In this document: positions 7,404-16,930 of the stretch, piece by piece
Numbering within the stretch: position 1 is the first letter of the stretch
Layout of the letters: each line of letters opens with the position of its first letter
Source of the DNA: Tissierellales bacterium
GTDB lineage: Bacteria; Bacillota; Clostridia; Tissierellales; Sedimentibacteraceae
Length of the DNA stretch: 64,000 nucleotides
Assembly (NCBI GenBank): GCA_018433765.1
Contig: JAHDQO010000013.1
Coordinates: 62,001-126,000, forward strand
Reading direction: 5' to 3'
Program-made: the position numbers and the translations under genes
Notes under the pieces: model-generated
What the model was told of the DNA's origin: nothing
The model's database searches: none
Seen by the model: only the letters and a program-made list of their open reading frames with translations

Positions 7404-9296
7404 ATGAAAGGACAGATATTATTGGAATCAAAAAAATTGTTAGAAAATAAAATAAAGAAACTTGAAGCACTTCTGAATTCTTCTAAGCTGCTTAATTCAA
7501 CTCATGATACAGAATACATTTTAAATTCTCTTATAGAGGAATCAATATCTTATATAAAAAATGCTAATGCAGGAATAATATTTTTATATAATGAAAGAAA
7601 TGGTTATCTTGAACCAAAAGCATATTATGGGTTTAATGAAGAAGTTGAAAACGTAAAATTGAAACCAGGTGAATCTATATCTGGAGTAAGCTTTCAAAGA
7701 AGAAAATCTTTTTTGTTAAAAAATACAGAAGAAATAGCACATTTTACAAGAACAATGAGACCTAACAATATATCAGCAATGCAAAACACTTATTCAAAAA
7801 TTTTTCCTACAATAAGTTCGACAATAAGCTGTCCACTTATATTTCAAAATAAGTGTTTTGGTGTAGTTGTAGTTGATAGTTTTATGCAAGATGGATCATT
7901 AACAGAAAATGATTTAAGTTTTCTAGAGGGGATTTCTATACAAGCTTCAATTGCTATAAATAATGCCATTAATTATGAAAGAGAATTAGCTAGTTTTGCT
8001 AATCTTGAAAAATACAGCAAGATAATAGAAACTCAAAAAGAGAATTTAAGCTATACTATTGAACTTCACAATAAGTTAACAGATATGATTCTTCAAGGTA
8101 GTACTGTTCAAGACATAATAGAAGTTCTTTCTAATTTACTGCATAAAGACGTTATTGTTATAGATTTATTATATAATATAAAAAATTATATATTAGTAAG
8201 TGACATATCTTTCTCCTTAATAAAAAAGTCAAGAGCTAAATTTTCACAAATATTATCTAGTAAACGGTCAAGTAAATTTTATTTTAATAAAACTGAAGAC
8301 ACTATCTCATTTTTTCCTATTATAGTAAACAAAGATAATTTGGGTTGGCTTGGAATAGTAAATAAAAAAGAAAAAGATTCTGAAATTGAAAAAATTACTA
8401 TAGAAAGAGTGACAACAATTCTATCAATAGAGCTTTTAAAATCAAATGAAATAGATGAGATTGAAAGAAAATTAAAAGGAGATTTTTTTGATAGTCTTTT
8501 TGAATACAAAAACCTAGATTATATTAATAAATGTGTTACTATGTATGGATATAATACAAATAAGCAGCATAGAGTTTTAGTTTTGAAAATAGAGAGCAGC
8601 AAAGACATTAACTCTGATTTTTTACAGAAAAGATTATTTATTCCATTTACTAATGCTTATTACGGTAAATTATCAAAATCACTATTGCAGTATTTTCCTA
8701 ATACTATTTCGTTTTTAAAAGGAAACGAGTTAATCTTTATAATTGAATTAAATAAAATATCAATTAAACATTTTAATAACAATGCAGTTAAAAAAATAAT
8801 GAATACTCATAATTATTTATATGATCTTTATAAAAGCAAATTCAAATACGAAATAGGTGTTAGTAATACATATACAAAATTACGTGATTTTAGGCAGGCA
8901 TATCTAAATGCAAATCAAGCAATAAAAATAGGTAGACAAATAAATAATGATTCATTTATTGTTCTTTATGATGAATTAAAAGTAAAAAAGTTTTTACTTA
9001 ATAATGATGTTAACGACTTAAAAATGTTTGTATCTGAAACATTAGGACCATTAATAGATTATAAAGGAAATTCAAACAATGATTTTCTTGAAACATTAAA
9101 AGTTTATATAAAAAGCAACAATAATTGGTCATTCACGAAAGATAAATTATATATTCATGGTAATACATTAACTTATAGGCTTAAAAGAATTGAAGATATA
9201 TTGAAGATAAAACTTGACAATTATGATCAAAAGTTAAACATTCAAATTGCTTTAGAAATACTCGAATTATTTGAGTTGTATAAAGAAAAACTATAA
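7404..9296 (+). CDS. GAF-domain PucR/CdaR-type transcriptional regulator
   Basis: A regulator of about 630 residues. A coiled start (LLESKKLLENKIKKLEALL) leads into a GAF sensor domain (about residues 20-190, with SISGVSFQRRKSF and ISCPLIFQNKCFGVVVVDSF). A middle region follows, and the C-terminal helix-turn-helix NNWSFTKDKLYIHGNTLTYR plus LKRIEDIL is typical of PucR/CdaR proteins. The open frame extends up to 7323, but those 27 residues (rich in FLIS and SSF) are encoded by the repeat tail, so I exclude them. ATG 7404 has no ribosome site; TTG 7422 is preceded by AAAGGA at good spacing and may be the real start. It is divergent from the transporter/M20 group, its likely target. Effector unknown. 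Confidence 0.75.
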   Translation: MKGQILLESKKLLENKIKKLEALLNSSKLLNSTHDTEYILNSLIEESISYIKNANAGIIFLYNERNGYLEPKAYYGFNEEVENVKLKPGESISGVSFQRRKSFLLKNTEEIAHFTRTMRPNNISAMQNTYSKIFPTISSTISCPLIFQNKCFGVVVVDSFMQDGSLTENDLSFLEGISIQASIAINNAINYERELASFANLEKYSKIIETQKENLSYTIELHNKLTDMILQGSTVQDIIEVLSNLLHKDVIVIDLLYNIKNYILVSDISFSLIKKSRAKFSQILSSKRSSKFYFNKTEDTISFFPIIVNKDNLGWLGIVNKKEKDSEIEKITIERVTTILSIELLKSNEIDEIERKLKGDFFDSLFEYKNLDYINKCVTMYGYNTNKQHRVLVLKIESSKDINSDFLQKRLFIPFTNAYYGKLSKSLLQYFPNTISFLKGNELIFIIELNKISIKHFNNNAVKKIMNTHNYLYDLYKSKFKYEIGVSNTYTKLRDFRQAYLNANQAIKIGRQINNDSFIVLYDELKVKKFLLNNDVNDLKMFVSETLGPLIDYKGNSNNDFLETLKVYIKSNNNWSFTKDKLYIHGNTLTYRLKRIEDILKIKLDNYDQKLNIQIALEILELFELYKEKL

Positions 9297-9298
9297 AA

Positions 9299-9323
9299 AG
9301 AAGGAAAAAATATTTTTCCTTCT
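9299..9323 (+). terminator. Intrinsic terminator-like hairpin
   Basis: AGAAGGAAAAA / TTTTTCCTTCT inverted repeat directly after the regulator stop codon, with a T-rich distal arm. The following bases to 9533 show no gene. Confidence 0.6.
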
Positions 9324-9533
9324 CAAAATTTCAAATTTCTTAAGAACAGTTATTTTCTAGGTTTAACTTTAAGTTGAGTAATTATTTAATATTTAGTTTA
9401 TTTATTTCTTTATTGGATTATTTTACAGATTGGTATGCTAGACTGAATCAATGCTTACATTCATAATTATTCCCCCTTAAAATATACTCTAATATTTTTA
9501 TCGGAAGATATAATGAAATCTTGAAGTAAAATT

Positions 9534-10919
9534 TTAAAATCCATACTTTTTAATTTTATATTGTAGAGTTTGTCTTGGTATATCTATAAGTTCTGCCGTT
9601 TTAGTTATATTGTGATTAGTTTGTTTTAAAGCTGCTAAAATTATTTCTTTTTCTAATTTTTCGACAGATTCATTTAATGGTTTAATAATTTTTAAATTAT
9701 TATCAGAAGTTAGTTTAGTTTTATTAAATTGATATGGCAAATGTTCTTCTCTGATTATAGCACTATCGTATAAGCTTATTACGCTTTCTATAGTGTGTTC
9801 GAGTTCTCTTACATTTCCGGGCCAACTGTAACTTATAAAGATGTTGAAAACGTTTTTAGAAACACTTGTAAAATATTTATTATATTTTTTATTAAATTTA
9901 TCAATGAAAAAATCTATTAATAGAGGCATATCATCTAATCTATCAACTAAATCAGGTATTATTAGTGATATTACATTCAGTCTATAAAACAAATCTCTTC
10001 GTATCAGTCCTGCTTCAACAACTTCTTCAATATTTGTATTCATAGCAGTTATTATTCTTACATCAACATCTATAGTACTTGTAGATCCTACACGTCTAAT
10101 TCTCTTGTCTTGAATAACTCTTAATAATTTAGCTTGTAGTTCAAGAGGCATAGAATTAATTTCATCTAGAAAAAGTGTTCCACCATCAGCAAGTTCAAAT
10201 AATCCCGCTCTATTCTCTGCACCTGTAAAACTACCTTTTACAGAACCAAAAAGTATGCTTTCTAATAAATTTGAAGGCAAAGCAGCACAATTTTGTGCTA
10301 TAAAAGGTTTGTTTTTTCTACTACTAGAGTTGTGTATAGATTGAACAAAAAGCTCTTTACCTGTTCCTGTATTTCCGCATACCAAAACAGGAGCGTTTGA
10401 TAAAGATGCTTTTGTAGATAGAGTTTTTAATTTAAGCATTTCGTTATTTTGGCCAATAATATCCACAAAGGTATAATCAGCTGTTCTCTTCGATTTTTTC
10501 TTGGAGGTATTGTTTTTAAAAAGTTCGGTTTGTAAATCAACTATTTTTTCTGATAATTCTTTTACTGTAGTTATATTTTTAGAAATTTCTATAGCTCCAA
10601 TAATTTTATTATTAGATACAATAGGTAATGATGTATTGATTGTAGAAATTTTATCTCCTTTATAATTTATAAAATTCTGTTCTTTATTAAGTATAGGTTT
10701 ACAAGTCTGCATTACTTGAAGAAGAGTACTTGTTTCAAAAGTAAGAGAAGGATATATTTCTAGTATATGACGACCTATAGTTTTGTCAATTTCAATCTCA
10801 TCTAAACTTTTGGTTGATTTATTAGAATACATAATTTTACCATTATTATCAATGATTTGTATACCTTCATCAATATAGTCTAAAGTTTTAATTAAAATAT
10901 CGAAATATCTTTCTTTCAT
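9534..10919 (-). CDS. Sigma-54-dependent transcriptional activator (PAS-AAA+-Fis HTH)
   Basis: A 461-residue bacterial enhancer-binding protein. An N-terminal PAS-like sensor covers about residues 1-115. The AAA+ domain carries Walker A GNTGTGKE, the sigma-54 contact loop GSFTGA (a GAFTGA variant), Walker B GGTLFLDEIN, and the R-finger region. A C-terminal Fis-type helix-turn-helix has NHNITKTAELIDIPRQTLQY. It activates transcription from -24/-12 promoters by ATP hydrolysis. The window holds a near-consensus sigma-54 promoter upstream of kdd at 14256, with a palindrome like those next to this gene's start (10957-10991). I infer that it activates lysine fermentation and perhaps controls itself. 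The PAS ligand is unknown. Confidence 0.92.
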   Translation of the reverse strand: MKERYFDILIKTLDYIDEGIQIIDNNGKIMYSNKSTKSLDEIEIDKTIGRHILEIYPSLTFETSTLLQVMQTCKPILNKEQNFINYKGDKISTINTSLPIVSNNKIIGAIEISKNITTVKELSEKIVDLQTELFKNNTSKKKSKRTADYTFVDIIGQNNEMLKLKTLSTKASLSNAPVLVCGNTGTGKELFVQSIHNSSSRKNKPFIAQNCAALPSNLLESILFGSVKGSFTGAENRAGLFELADGGTLFLDEINSMPLELQAKLLRVIQDKRIRRVGSTSTIDVDVRIITAMNTNIEEVVEAGLIRRDLFYRLNVISLIIPDLVDRLDDMPLLIDFFIDKFNKKYNKYFTSVSKNVFNIFISYSWPGNVRELEHTIESVISLYDSAIIREEHLPYQFNKTKLTSDNNLKIIKPLNESVEKLEKEIILAALKQTNHNITKTAELIDIPRQTLQYKIKKYGF

Positions 10920-10956
10920 TTACTTCACTCACTTTCTTCTGCATATTTAAATATAA

Positions 10957-10991
10957 GCTTAAAATTCGGCAGTTGATGCCTAAAATTAAGC
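10957..10991. promoter_or_regulatory. Paired TGCC-AAAATT sites upstream of the sigma-54 activator
   Basis: GCTTAAAATTCGGCA (10957-10971) and TGCCTAAAATTAAGC (10977-10991) face each other across five bases. Each resembles TGCCCAAAATTAGGCA found at 14132-14147 upstream of the kdd promoter. They are 38 or more bases upstream of the activator start codon and have no strong T-run, so an activator binding site is more likely than a terminator. Confidence 0.5.
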
Positions 10992-11001
10992 GTTTGAAAA
11001 A

Positions 11002-11433
11002 TTATCCTTTTAAATCTATGTGAAGCTTGTTTAAACTCTCTTCAAATCCTGATAAATTGACTTTATATTCAATATCTATGGATCCAATACCTTCGTTATT
11101 TATATTAGTTTCATAATTTGTAGTTAGTATTTCCATGTCTAAAAGTCCTAAAGATGTAAGATATCCTGTTTTATATCTTTTTCCAACAATAAACTCAATG
11201 TTAGATGAAACAGTTCCAAACTTAGTCATGATAAGTTTATCATCTAAAATTTTCAGCTTAGTTTTAGAACCTTCCATACCTGTTAAATCGCTTTCATCAT
11301 ATGTTATAACATAGCAATCATCTTTTTTATTAAAAGAAGCATCAGTTACTAATTCTATCTGTTCTTCTTTTTTTGAATATCTTGATTGTGAACCTACCAC
11401 TCTTATTTTAATGTTTTTCATAATATCAGTCAT
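11002..11433 (-). CDS. DUF1934 (YwiB-like) protein
   Basis: A 143-residue protein of the DUF1934 family of small cytoplasmic beta-barrel proteins: IKIRVVGSQSRY at the start, then alternating strands (CYVITYDESDLTGMEGSKTK, NIEFIVGKRYKTGYLTSLG) and a closing IDIEYKVNLSGFEESLNKL. Family members are widespread in Firmicutes and their biochemical function is not known to me. It is transcribed in the same direction as murI upstream and the sigma-54 activator downstream. A GAAAGGAATGAC ribosome site supports the start; the adjacent internal ATG (MKNIKIR) is possible. Confidence 0.8.
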   Translation of the reverse strand: MTDIMKNIKIRVVGSQSRYSKKEEQIELVTDASFNKKDDCYVITYDESDLTGMEGSKTKLKILDDKLIMTKFGTVSSNIEFIVGKRYKTGYLTSLGLLDMEILTTNYETNINNEGIGSIDIEYKVNLSGFEESLNKLHIDLKG

Positions 11434-11458
11434 TCCTTTCGTTTTTAAAAAATTAATT

Positions 11459-11657
11459 AACCACGGAAGAACACGGAACTATACCGAAAAATGCTCCGCA
11501 CCTTTATTAAAGTTAGAAGATAAGAACTCTGTGTAAACGATTAACATCAATTAAAATTTGGGTTTCCTACTTAAAATTTCTGTTCACTTTTTAAAACTAC
11601 CATTAATTTTCTATTCCTTATTTTTTTCAGTGTTCTTCCGTGTCCTTCAGTGGTTAA
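11459..11657. repeat. CACGGAA-type inverted repeat pair
   Basis: AACCACGGAAGAACACGGAA (11459-11478) and its inverted counterpart TTCTTCCGTGTCCTTCAGTG within 11630-11657 (ending GGTTAA) bracket about 150 bases of AT-rich DNA with no gene. The unit is about 10 bases, ACACGGAAGA. This fills the gap between the DUF1934 gene and murI. Confidence 0.85.
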
Positions 11658-11663
11658 TTTTAG

Positions 11664-12470
11664 TTAGTATTTCTCAATGTCAATCTTTTCGAGACTTTCA
11701 ATTTCCATCTTTAATATATTACCGCCTATACGTCTGAATTTTTCAGGAGCATCGCTCACATAAAATTCATGAGAAGGCTTTTTATAATCTTCATTTAGCA
11801 TATTATTTTCTTTTAACAGTTTTTTTAGACTTTTAGCTGTTTCATAAGCGGGGTTAACTAATTTAACATTGTCTCCCATTACTTTCTTTAAAATATATCT
11901 TAATAATGGATAATGAGTACAGCCCATAACTAGTGTATCTATTTCATGTTCCTTTAATTCAATAAGGTATTTTTCAGCTGTTAACTCAGCAACATTAGAA
12001 TATTCCCAGCCTTCTTCTACTATCTGAACAAACAAAGGACATGGAACTCCCACTACTTCAGCCTTGTTGTTGTATTCTCTAATTTTTCTTTGGTACGAAT
12101 CACTTCTTATAGTTCCAGAAGTTCCAATAACACCTATTTTATTGTTATTAGTAGCAGTAACTGCTCCCAGAGCACCGGGATCAATAACTCCTATAATAGG
12201 AACATCATAATTATCTTTTAAGTTTGTCAAAGCTATTGCACTTGCAGTATTACAAGCAATAACTATTGTTTTTATATTTTTACTTAATAAAAATTTTGTA
12301 CATTGATTAGCAAATTTAATAACTGTCTGAGGAGATTTTGAGCCATATGGAATTCTAGCTGTGTCTCCAAAGTAAACAATATCTTCATAAGGAAGCTGTT
12401 CAATAATTTCTCTTAAAACAGTTAATCCTCCAACACCCGAATCAAATACACCAATAGCTCTTTTATCCAT
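11664..12470 (-). CDS. murI: Glutamate racemase
   Basis: A 268-residue cofactor-independent racemase that makes D-glutamate for peptidoglycan in the cytoplasm. The N-terminal signature IGVFDSGVGGLTVLREI, the first catalytic cysteine in VIACNTASA (about residue 70) and the second in LVMGCTHYPLL (about residue 180) are all present, with FGDTARIPYG between them. Length fits the family. A TGGAGGGTTTTA ribosome site precedes the ATG. The 3' side is bordered directly by a CACGGAA-type repeat tail. Confidence 0.95.
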   Translation of the reverse strand: MDKRAIGVFDSGVGGLTVLREIIEQLPYEDIVYFGDTARIPYGSKSPQTVIKFANQCTKFLLSKNIKTIVIACNTASAIALTNLKDNYDVPIIGVIDPGALGAVTATNNNKIGVIGTSGTIRSDSYQRKIREYNNKAEVVGVPCPLFVQIVEEGWEYSNVAELTAEKYLIELKEHEIDTLVMGCTHYPLLRYILKKVMGDNVKLVNPAYETAKSLKKLLKENNMLNEDYKKPSHEFYVSDAPEKFRRIGGNILKMEIESLEKIDIEKY

Positions 12471-12492
12471 TAAAACCCTCCAAATATTTTTA

Positions 12493-12650
12493 ATTAACAG
12501 TTGATAATTGATAGTTAATAATTAAAGGTCAAATTTTCATACGAAAATTTTTTCATTAATTTTTATCTTTTCACTTTTCACTTTTATCTTATTCCTGTTT
12601 TACGTAAGTAAAACTACCATGTTACTAGTTACTAGTTTCTAGTCTCTCGT
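12493..12650. repeat. Mixed composite repeat element
   Basis: A GTTGATAATTGATAGTTAA tail (12493-12524), palindrome AAATTTTCATACGAAAATTT (12531-12550), a tail of TTTATCTTTTCACTTTTCAC words (12557-12593), palindrome GTTTTACGTAAGTAAAAC (12597-12614), CTACCAT, and a GTTACTAGTTACTAGTTTC tail. Here three tail types are joined. The remaining 12651-12883 is AT-rich and shows no gene. Confidence 0.75.
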
Positions 12651-12883
12651 TTTTTTATTCATTTCATATTATTATATCAAAAATGAATTATATTTAAAAC
12701 TGCAATATATACAAATTATATTATAACTTGCGAAAAAGTGTTATTAAGATGTAGAATAATAAATAATACTAGCTATAAATAAATAGTTAATTTTTTTATA
12801 CAAGTCATCTTAAGCTAAATCGTTAGATTTCAATTAAAAAGAGTAAATATAATAATTAACAATAAAAAAATAGGAGGTAAAAT

Positions 12884-14050
12884 GTGAAAGAAAAGATTAT
12901 ATCTGTAATTAATAGCATAGAAGATGAATTGATTAATTTAAGCAGTAAAATATATCAAAACCCTGAGCTTGGAAATAAAGAATATAAAGCATGTAAGTTT
13001 CATACTGAACTGCTGAGAAAACATGGGTTTGACATAGAAAATAAATATCTAGGTATAGAAACAGCTTTTAAGGCAGAATACAAAAGCAGTAAAAAAGGTC
13101 CGAACATTGCTTTTTTAGCAGAATATGATGCTTTACCCGGTATTGGTCATGGATGCGGGCATAACATTTTGGGAACTACTAGTACAGGTGCTGGAATAGT
13201 ACTTAAAAATATAATTGATGAGATTGGAGGAAAAGTTATAGTATTTGGTACACCAGCAGAAGAAACAAGTGGAGCAAAGGTTGTATTTTCAGAAAAAGGA
13301 GCATTTGACAATGTAGATATAGCACTAATTGCACATCCTGCCAATGCGTACAGCAAAAGCGGAACATCACTAGCTATGGAAGCAATACAGTTTGCTTTTA
13401 CAGGTAAAACTGCACATGCTGCATCAAGCCCGCAAAAGGGTATAAATGCGTTAGATGCAGTTATAAATACATTCAACAATATTAATGCATTAAGAGAACA
13501 CATAAGAAGTGATGCAAGAATACACGGTATTATTACAGAAGGTGGGAAGGCAGCAAATATAGTACCTGAATATGCTGTTGCTCAATTTTATGTAAGAGCA
13601 ACAACAAAAAAATATCTACGACAATTAGTTGAAAAAGTTAAGAATTGTGCAAGAGGTTCATCACTTGCAGCAGGTACACAATTAGATATCTCAAATTTTG
13701 AATACAGTTATGATGATCTTGTAACTAATGAGAAATTATCATCAGTATTTTGTGAAAATTTGAAAAGACTAGGATGTTTAAATATAGAAGAGTCTGAAGA
13801 TTCTCTTGGTTCCATAGATGCTGGAAATGTTAGTCACTGCTGCCCAACTATACACCCTTACTTTGATATAACAGGTAATAAAGAAATAATTGGACATACT
13901 AGAGAATTTGCTGAAGTTACATTAACAAAATATGCATATGAACAAATGAAAATTACTGTAGCAGCTTTAGTAATGACAGCAGTTGAAGTTATAAAAAATG
14001 AAAAGTTATTAAATGAGATAAAAGAAGAATTTGAAAATATAGAGAAATAA
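12884..14050 (+). CDS. M20 family amidohydrolase (AbgB/PepT-like group)
   Basis: A 388-residue metallo-amidohydrolase of the M20 group related to p-aminobenzoyl-glutamate hydrolase subunits. Key segments: AFLAEYDALPGIGHGCGHN (metal ligands), FGTPAEETSGAK (catalytic Glu), IAHPAN, the lid motif GKTAHAASSPQKGINALDA and the C-terminal GNVSHCCPTIHPYF. It cleaves acyl- or aminoacyl-amino-acid amide bonds; the substrate is unknown. GTG 12884 is the start: TAGGAGGT precedes it, while the overlapping ATG (12882) meets a stop at once. It is the first gene of the plus-strand block before the lysine genes and ends at its own terminator, so it is likely a separate unit. Confidence 0.87.
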   Translation: MKEKIISVINSIEDELINLSSKIYQNPELGNKEYKACKFHTELLRKHGFDIENKYLGIETAFKAEYKSSKKGPNIAFLAEYDALPGIGHGCGHNILGTTSTGAGIVLKNIIDEIGGKVIVFGTPAEETSGAKVVFSEKGAFDNVDIALIAHPANAYSKSGTSLAMEAIQFAFTGKTAHAASSPQKGINALDAVINTFNNINALREHIRSDARIHGIITEGGKAANIVPEYAVAQFYVRATTKKYLRQLVEKVKNCARGSSLAAGTQLDISNFEYSYDDLVTNEKLSSVFCENLKRLGCLNIEESEDSLGSIDAGNVSHCCPTIHPYFDITGNKEIIGHTREFAEVTLTKYAYEQMKITVAALVMTAVEVIKNEKLLNEIKEEFENIEK

Positions 14051-14065
14051 AAATAATTTAATGAA

Positions 14066-14102
14066 ATGATGAATTTGATAGTATCAAATTCATCATTTTT
14101 TT
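14066..14102 (+). terminator. Intrinsic terminator after the M20 gene
   Basis: AATGATGAATTTGATA / TATCAAATTCATCATT stem with almost no loop, followed by TTTTTT. It separates the M20 gene from the lysine cluster. Confidence 0.8.
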
Positions 14103-14131
14103 ATGTGTTAAAACTTAAACATATGTATTAC

Positions 14132-14147
14132 TGCCCAAAATTAGGCA
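14132..14147. promoter_or_regulatory. Candidate upstream activator site for kdd
   Basis: TGCCCAAAATTAGGCA is a near-palindrome about 110 bases upstream of the -24 element at 14256, a usual enhancer distance for sigma-54 activators. It matches the paired sites beside the sigma-54 activator gene (10957-10991). Confidence 0.55.
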
Positions 14148-14255
14148 TAATTTATACTTAAAGCAGTTTTTTAGAATAATATTTATTATTTAGAAAAACA
14201 TAAAAGTAGTTGAAAAACTGGAAAAATCAAGGTTAGTAAAAATTTTTTCAAAATA

Positions 14256-14271
14256 TGGCATAGAAATTGCA
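14256..14271 (+). promoter_or_regulatory. Sigma-54 (-24/-12) promoter upstream of kdd
   Basis: TGGCATAGAAATTGCA matches the sigma-54 consensus TGGCACGNNNNTTGCA at all GG and GC core positions, with correct spacing. It lies 59 bases upstream of the kdd start in a region free of the repeat families. Confidence 0.82.
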
Positions 14272-14330
14272 TTTAATATTCATATATAAAAATATTTGGC
14301 AACCATTAAAAAAATTAGGAGGTATACATA

Positions 14331-15368
14331 ATGAAAAAAGGAAACCCATTTGGAACACACAGAGTTATAGAACCTAAAGGAGTATTACCACAACCAGCAT
14401 TAAAAATTGACAATACTATGGAGATATATGATAACGAAATATTAATAGACGTTCAAACATTAAATGTTGATTCAGCTAGTTTTACACAAATTTCTGATCA
14501 AGCAAATGGAGATGTAGAAAAAATTAAAGAAATAATGAAAGGTATCGTAGCAGAAAGAGGAAAGCATCAAAATCCTGTAACCGGATCAGGTGGCATGCTT
14601 ATTGGAACAGTAGCAGAGGTCGGTCCTGCACTTGAAGGAAAAACTGACTTAAAAGTTGGTGATAAAATAGCTACCTTAGTTTCATTATCATTAACACCAT
14701 TAGTTATAGATGAGATTATTGATGTAAGAAAAGATATTGATCAAGTAGATATCAAAGGAAAAGCAATATTATTTGAAAGCGGTATATATGCAAAAATACC
14801 TACAGATTTACCTGAAAATTTAGCTTTATCAGTACTAGATGTAGCAGGAGCACCAGCTCAAACAGCAAAACTTGTTAAACCTGGAGATACAGTAGTAGTT
14901 ATAGGTGGAGCAGGAAAATCAGGAATGCTTTGTTTATATGAAGCAAAAAAAAGAGCAGGAATTTCAGGAAAAGTTATTTGTATAGCTCATAGAGAAAGTT
15001 CTTTAGAGAAAGTTAAGAAATTAAATTTAGCAGATGTATATCTTGTTGGTGAAGCTACAGATGCAGTTGGAATATATGAAGATATAATGAAAGAAACTGA
15101 TGGAGAATTAGCAGATATAGTTATTAACTGCGTAAGCAGACAAAATACAGAGATGTCAAGTATATTGGCAACTAAAGATAGAGGAACAGTATATTTCTTT
15201 AGCATGGCTACAAGCTTTACAAAAGCAGCTTTAGGAGCTGAAGGAGTAGGAAAAGATGTTAATATGATTATTGGAAACGGTTACACAAAAGATCATGCTG
15301 ACATTGCACTTCAAATAATGAGAGAAAGTAAAGGGCTTAAAGAATTATATCAAAAATTATACGCATAA
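14331..15368 (+). CDS. kdd: L-erythro-3,5-diaminohexanoate dehydrogenase
   Basis: A 345-residue NAD(P)-dependent dehydrogenase that oxidises and deaminates 3,5-diaminohexanoate to 5-amino-3-oxohexanoate in lysine fermentation. It starts MKKGNPFGTHRVIEPKGVLP, characteristic of Kdd. A GroES-like N-terminal part is followed by a Rossmann fold with VVVIGGAGKSGMLCLYEAKK (about residues 187-206). A GGAGGTATACAT ribosome site fixes the ATG. It is the first gene behind a sigma-54 promoter and precedes kamA through kce. In the known clusters kdd lies next to kce; here the whole kam block stands between them. Confidence 0.93.
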   Translation: MKKGNPFGTHRVIEPKGVLPQPALKIDNTMEIYDNEILIDVQTLNVDSASFTQISDQANGDVEKIKEIMKGIVAERGKHQNPVTGSGGMLIGTVAEVGPALEGKTDLKVGDKIATLVSLSLTPLVIDEIIDVRKDIDQVDIKGKAILFESGIYAKIPTDLPENLALSVLDVAGAPAQTAKLVKPGDTVVVIGGAGKSGMLCLYEAKKRAGISGKVICIAHRESSLEKVKKLNLADVYLVGEATDAVGIYEDIMKETDGELADIVINCVSRQNTEMSSILATKDRGTVYFFSMATSFTKAALGAEGVGKDVNMIIGNGYTKDHADIALQIMRESKGLKELYQKLYA

Positions 15369-15371
15369 TAA

Positions 15372-15667
15372 AAATTCAAAATTTTAAATTCAGAATGTAA
15401 AATAAATTAATATTTAAAATAAAAATTTAAAATTTAAACGAGAAAAGAGTGAATAGAAACGAAAAACATGGAAGCGTTACTAACTTAAAGTATAGTGAAC
15501 GAAAAACGAGAAATATGGATAATTTTTAAATATAAGAACTTCAAGAAATTTTATAAAATAAAATTTATTCCATGTTACTCGTTACTCGTTTCTAATTACT
15601 CGTTTTTAATTACTAGTTTAAAAGTAGCGAAGCACAATTCAGTTTTTTCCGTGTGCTGCCGTGGATA
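15372..15667. repeat. Composite repeat between kdd and kamA
   Basis: An AAAATTTAAAATTCAGAATG tract (15372-15437), a GAGAAAAGAGTGAATAGAAA tail (from 15438), ATGGAAG plus a weak palindrome, then after an AT-rich middle CCATG and a TTACTCGTTACTCGTTTC tail (15569-15620) complementary to the left tail. It ends in TTTTTTCCGTGTGCTGCCGT, a CACGGAA-type tail. That tail stops only a few bases before the kamA ribosome site, so the element would lie in the kdd-kamA message. Confidence 0.8.
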
Positions 15668-15685
15668 ATTCAAGGAGGGTTTTTA

Positions 15686-16930
15686 ATGAGTTATAAAGAC
15701 GTTGAAATTTGGAAAGATGTAACAGAAGAAGAATGGAATGACTGGCATTGGCAAGTAAGAAATAGAATTGACACAGTAGATAAACTAAGAAAAATAATAA
15801 ATTTAACAGAGCAAGAAGAAAAAGACATAGAAAAAGTTCTTGAAAAATTCAGGATGGGTATTACTCCATATTATGCTTCTCTTATGGACAAAGATGATCA
15901 TAGATGTCCTATAAGAATGCAAGCAGTGCCAACAATAGCAGAAACTCACGTAGGTAATGCTGACATGGTAGACCCACTGCACGAAGATACTGATTCTCCA
16001 GTACCTGGACTAACACACAGATATCCTGACAGAGTACTTTTGTTAATAACAGACCAATGTTCTATGTACTGTAGACACTGTACAAGAAGAAGATTCGCAG
16101 GACATGAAGATCATGCTATGCCTATGGAACGAATAGAAAAATCAATAGAGTATATAAAGAATACTCCACAAGTTAGAGATGTACTGCTTTCTGGTGGAGA
16201 TGCATTATTAGTATCAGACGATAAATTAGAATATATAATTAAAAAATTAAGAGAAATACCACATGTAGAAATAGTAAGAATAGGCTCAAGAACACCTGTT
16301 GTTTGTCCTCAAAGGATAACAGATGACTTAGTAAATATGCTTAAAAAATATCATCCAATATGGTTAAATACACATTTTAATCATCCGAAAGAAATTACTC
16401 CAGAAACAGAAGAAGCTTTAAGAAAACTTGCTGATGCTGGTATTCCTTTAGGCAATCAATCAGTTTTATTAAGAGGAGTAAATGACTGTGTTCATATAAT
16501 GAAAGATTTGGTGCATAAACTTGTTCTAAACAGAGTTAGACCATACTATATTTATCAATGTGACCTTTCATTAGGCATCGAACATTTTAGAACATCAGTA
16601 GGAAAAGGTATAGAGATTATAGAAGGCTTAAGAGGACATACTTCTGGATTTGCAGTACCAACATTTGTTGTAGATGCACCGGGAGGAGGAGGAAAAACTC
16701 CTGTAATGCCAAACTATGTTATATCAAGAACAGCACATAGAGTTGTCTTAAGAAACTATGAAGGTGTAATAACAACATATACAGAACCTAAAAATGTTGA
16801 TATGGAATGTATGTGCGATGTGTGTCAAGGTAAGAAAGAATCACATCTTTCAGGAGTTGCAAGCTTGCTAGCAGGAGAAAAATTAGCACTAGAACCAACA
16901 GATTTAGAAAGAAAGAACAGAGGAAAATAA
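15686..16930 (+). CDS. kamA: L-lysine 2,3-aminomutase
   Basis: A 414-residue radical-SAM, PLP-dependent enzyme converting L-lysine to L-beta-lysine, the first step of fermentation. The iron-sulfur motif is CSMYCRHC (Cys125, 129, 132), the PLP lysine is Lys337 in [10 protein letters not shown], and the zinc cysteines are Cys268, 375, 377 and 380. These numbers equal those of the Clostridium subterminale enzyme, which supports ATG 15686 as start; CAAGGAGGG lies just upstream. The open frame reaches 15653, but those 11 residues come from a repeat tail. It follows kdd and precedes kamB. Confidence 0.96.
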   Translation: MSYKDVEIWKDVTEEEWNDWHWQVRNRIDTVDKLRKIINLTEQEEKDIEKVLEKFRMGITPYYASLMDKDDHRCPIRMQAVPTIAETHVGNADMVDPLHEDTDSPVPGLTHRYPDRVLLLITDQCSMYCRHCTRRRFAGHEDHAMPMERIEKSIEYIKNTPQVRDVLLSGGDALLVSDDKLEYIIKKLREIPHVEIVRIGSRTPVVCPQRITDDLVNMLKKYHPIWLNTHFNHPKEITPETEEALRKLADAGIPLGNQSVLLRGVNDCVHIMKDLVHKLVLNRVRPYYIYQCDLSLGIEHFRTSVGKGIEIIEGLRGHTSGFAVPTFVVDAPGGGGKTPVMPNYVISRTAHRVVLRNYEGVITTYTEPKNVDMECMCDVCQGKKESHLSGVASLLAGEKLALEPTDLERKNRGK

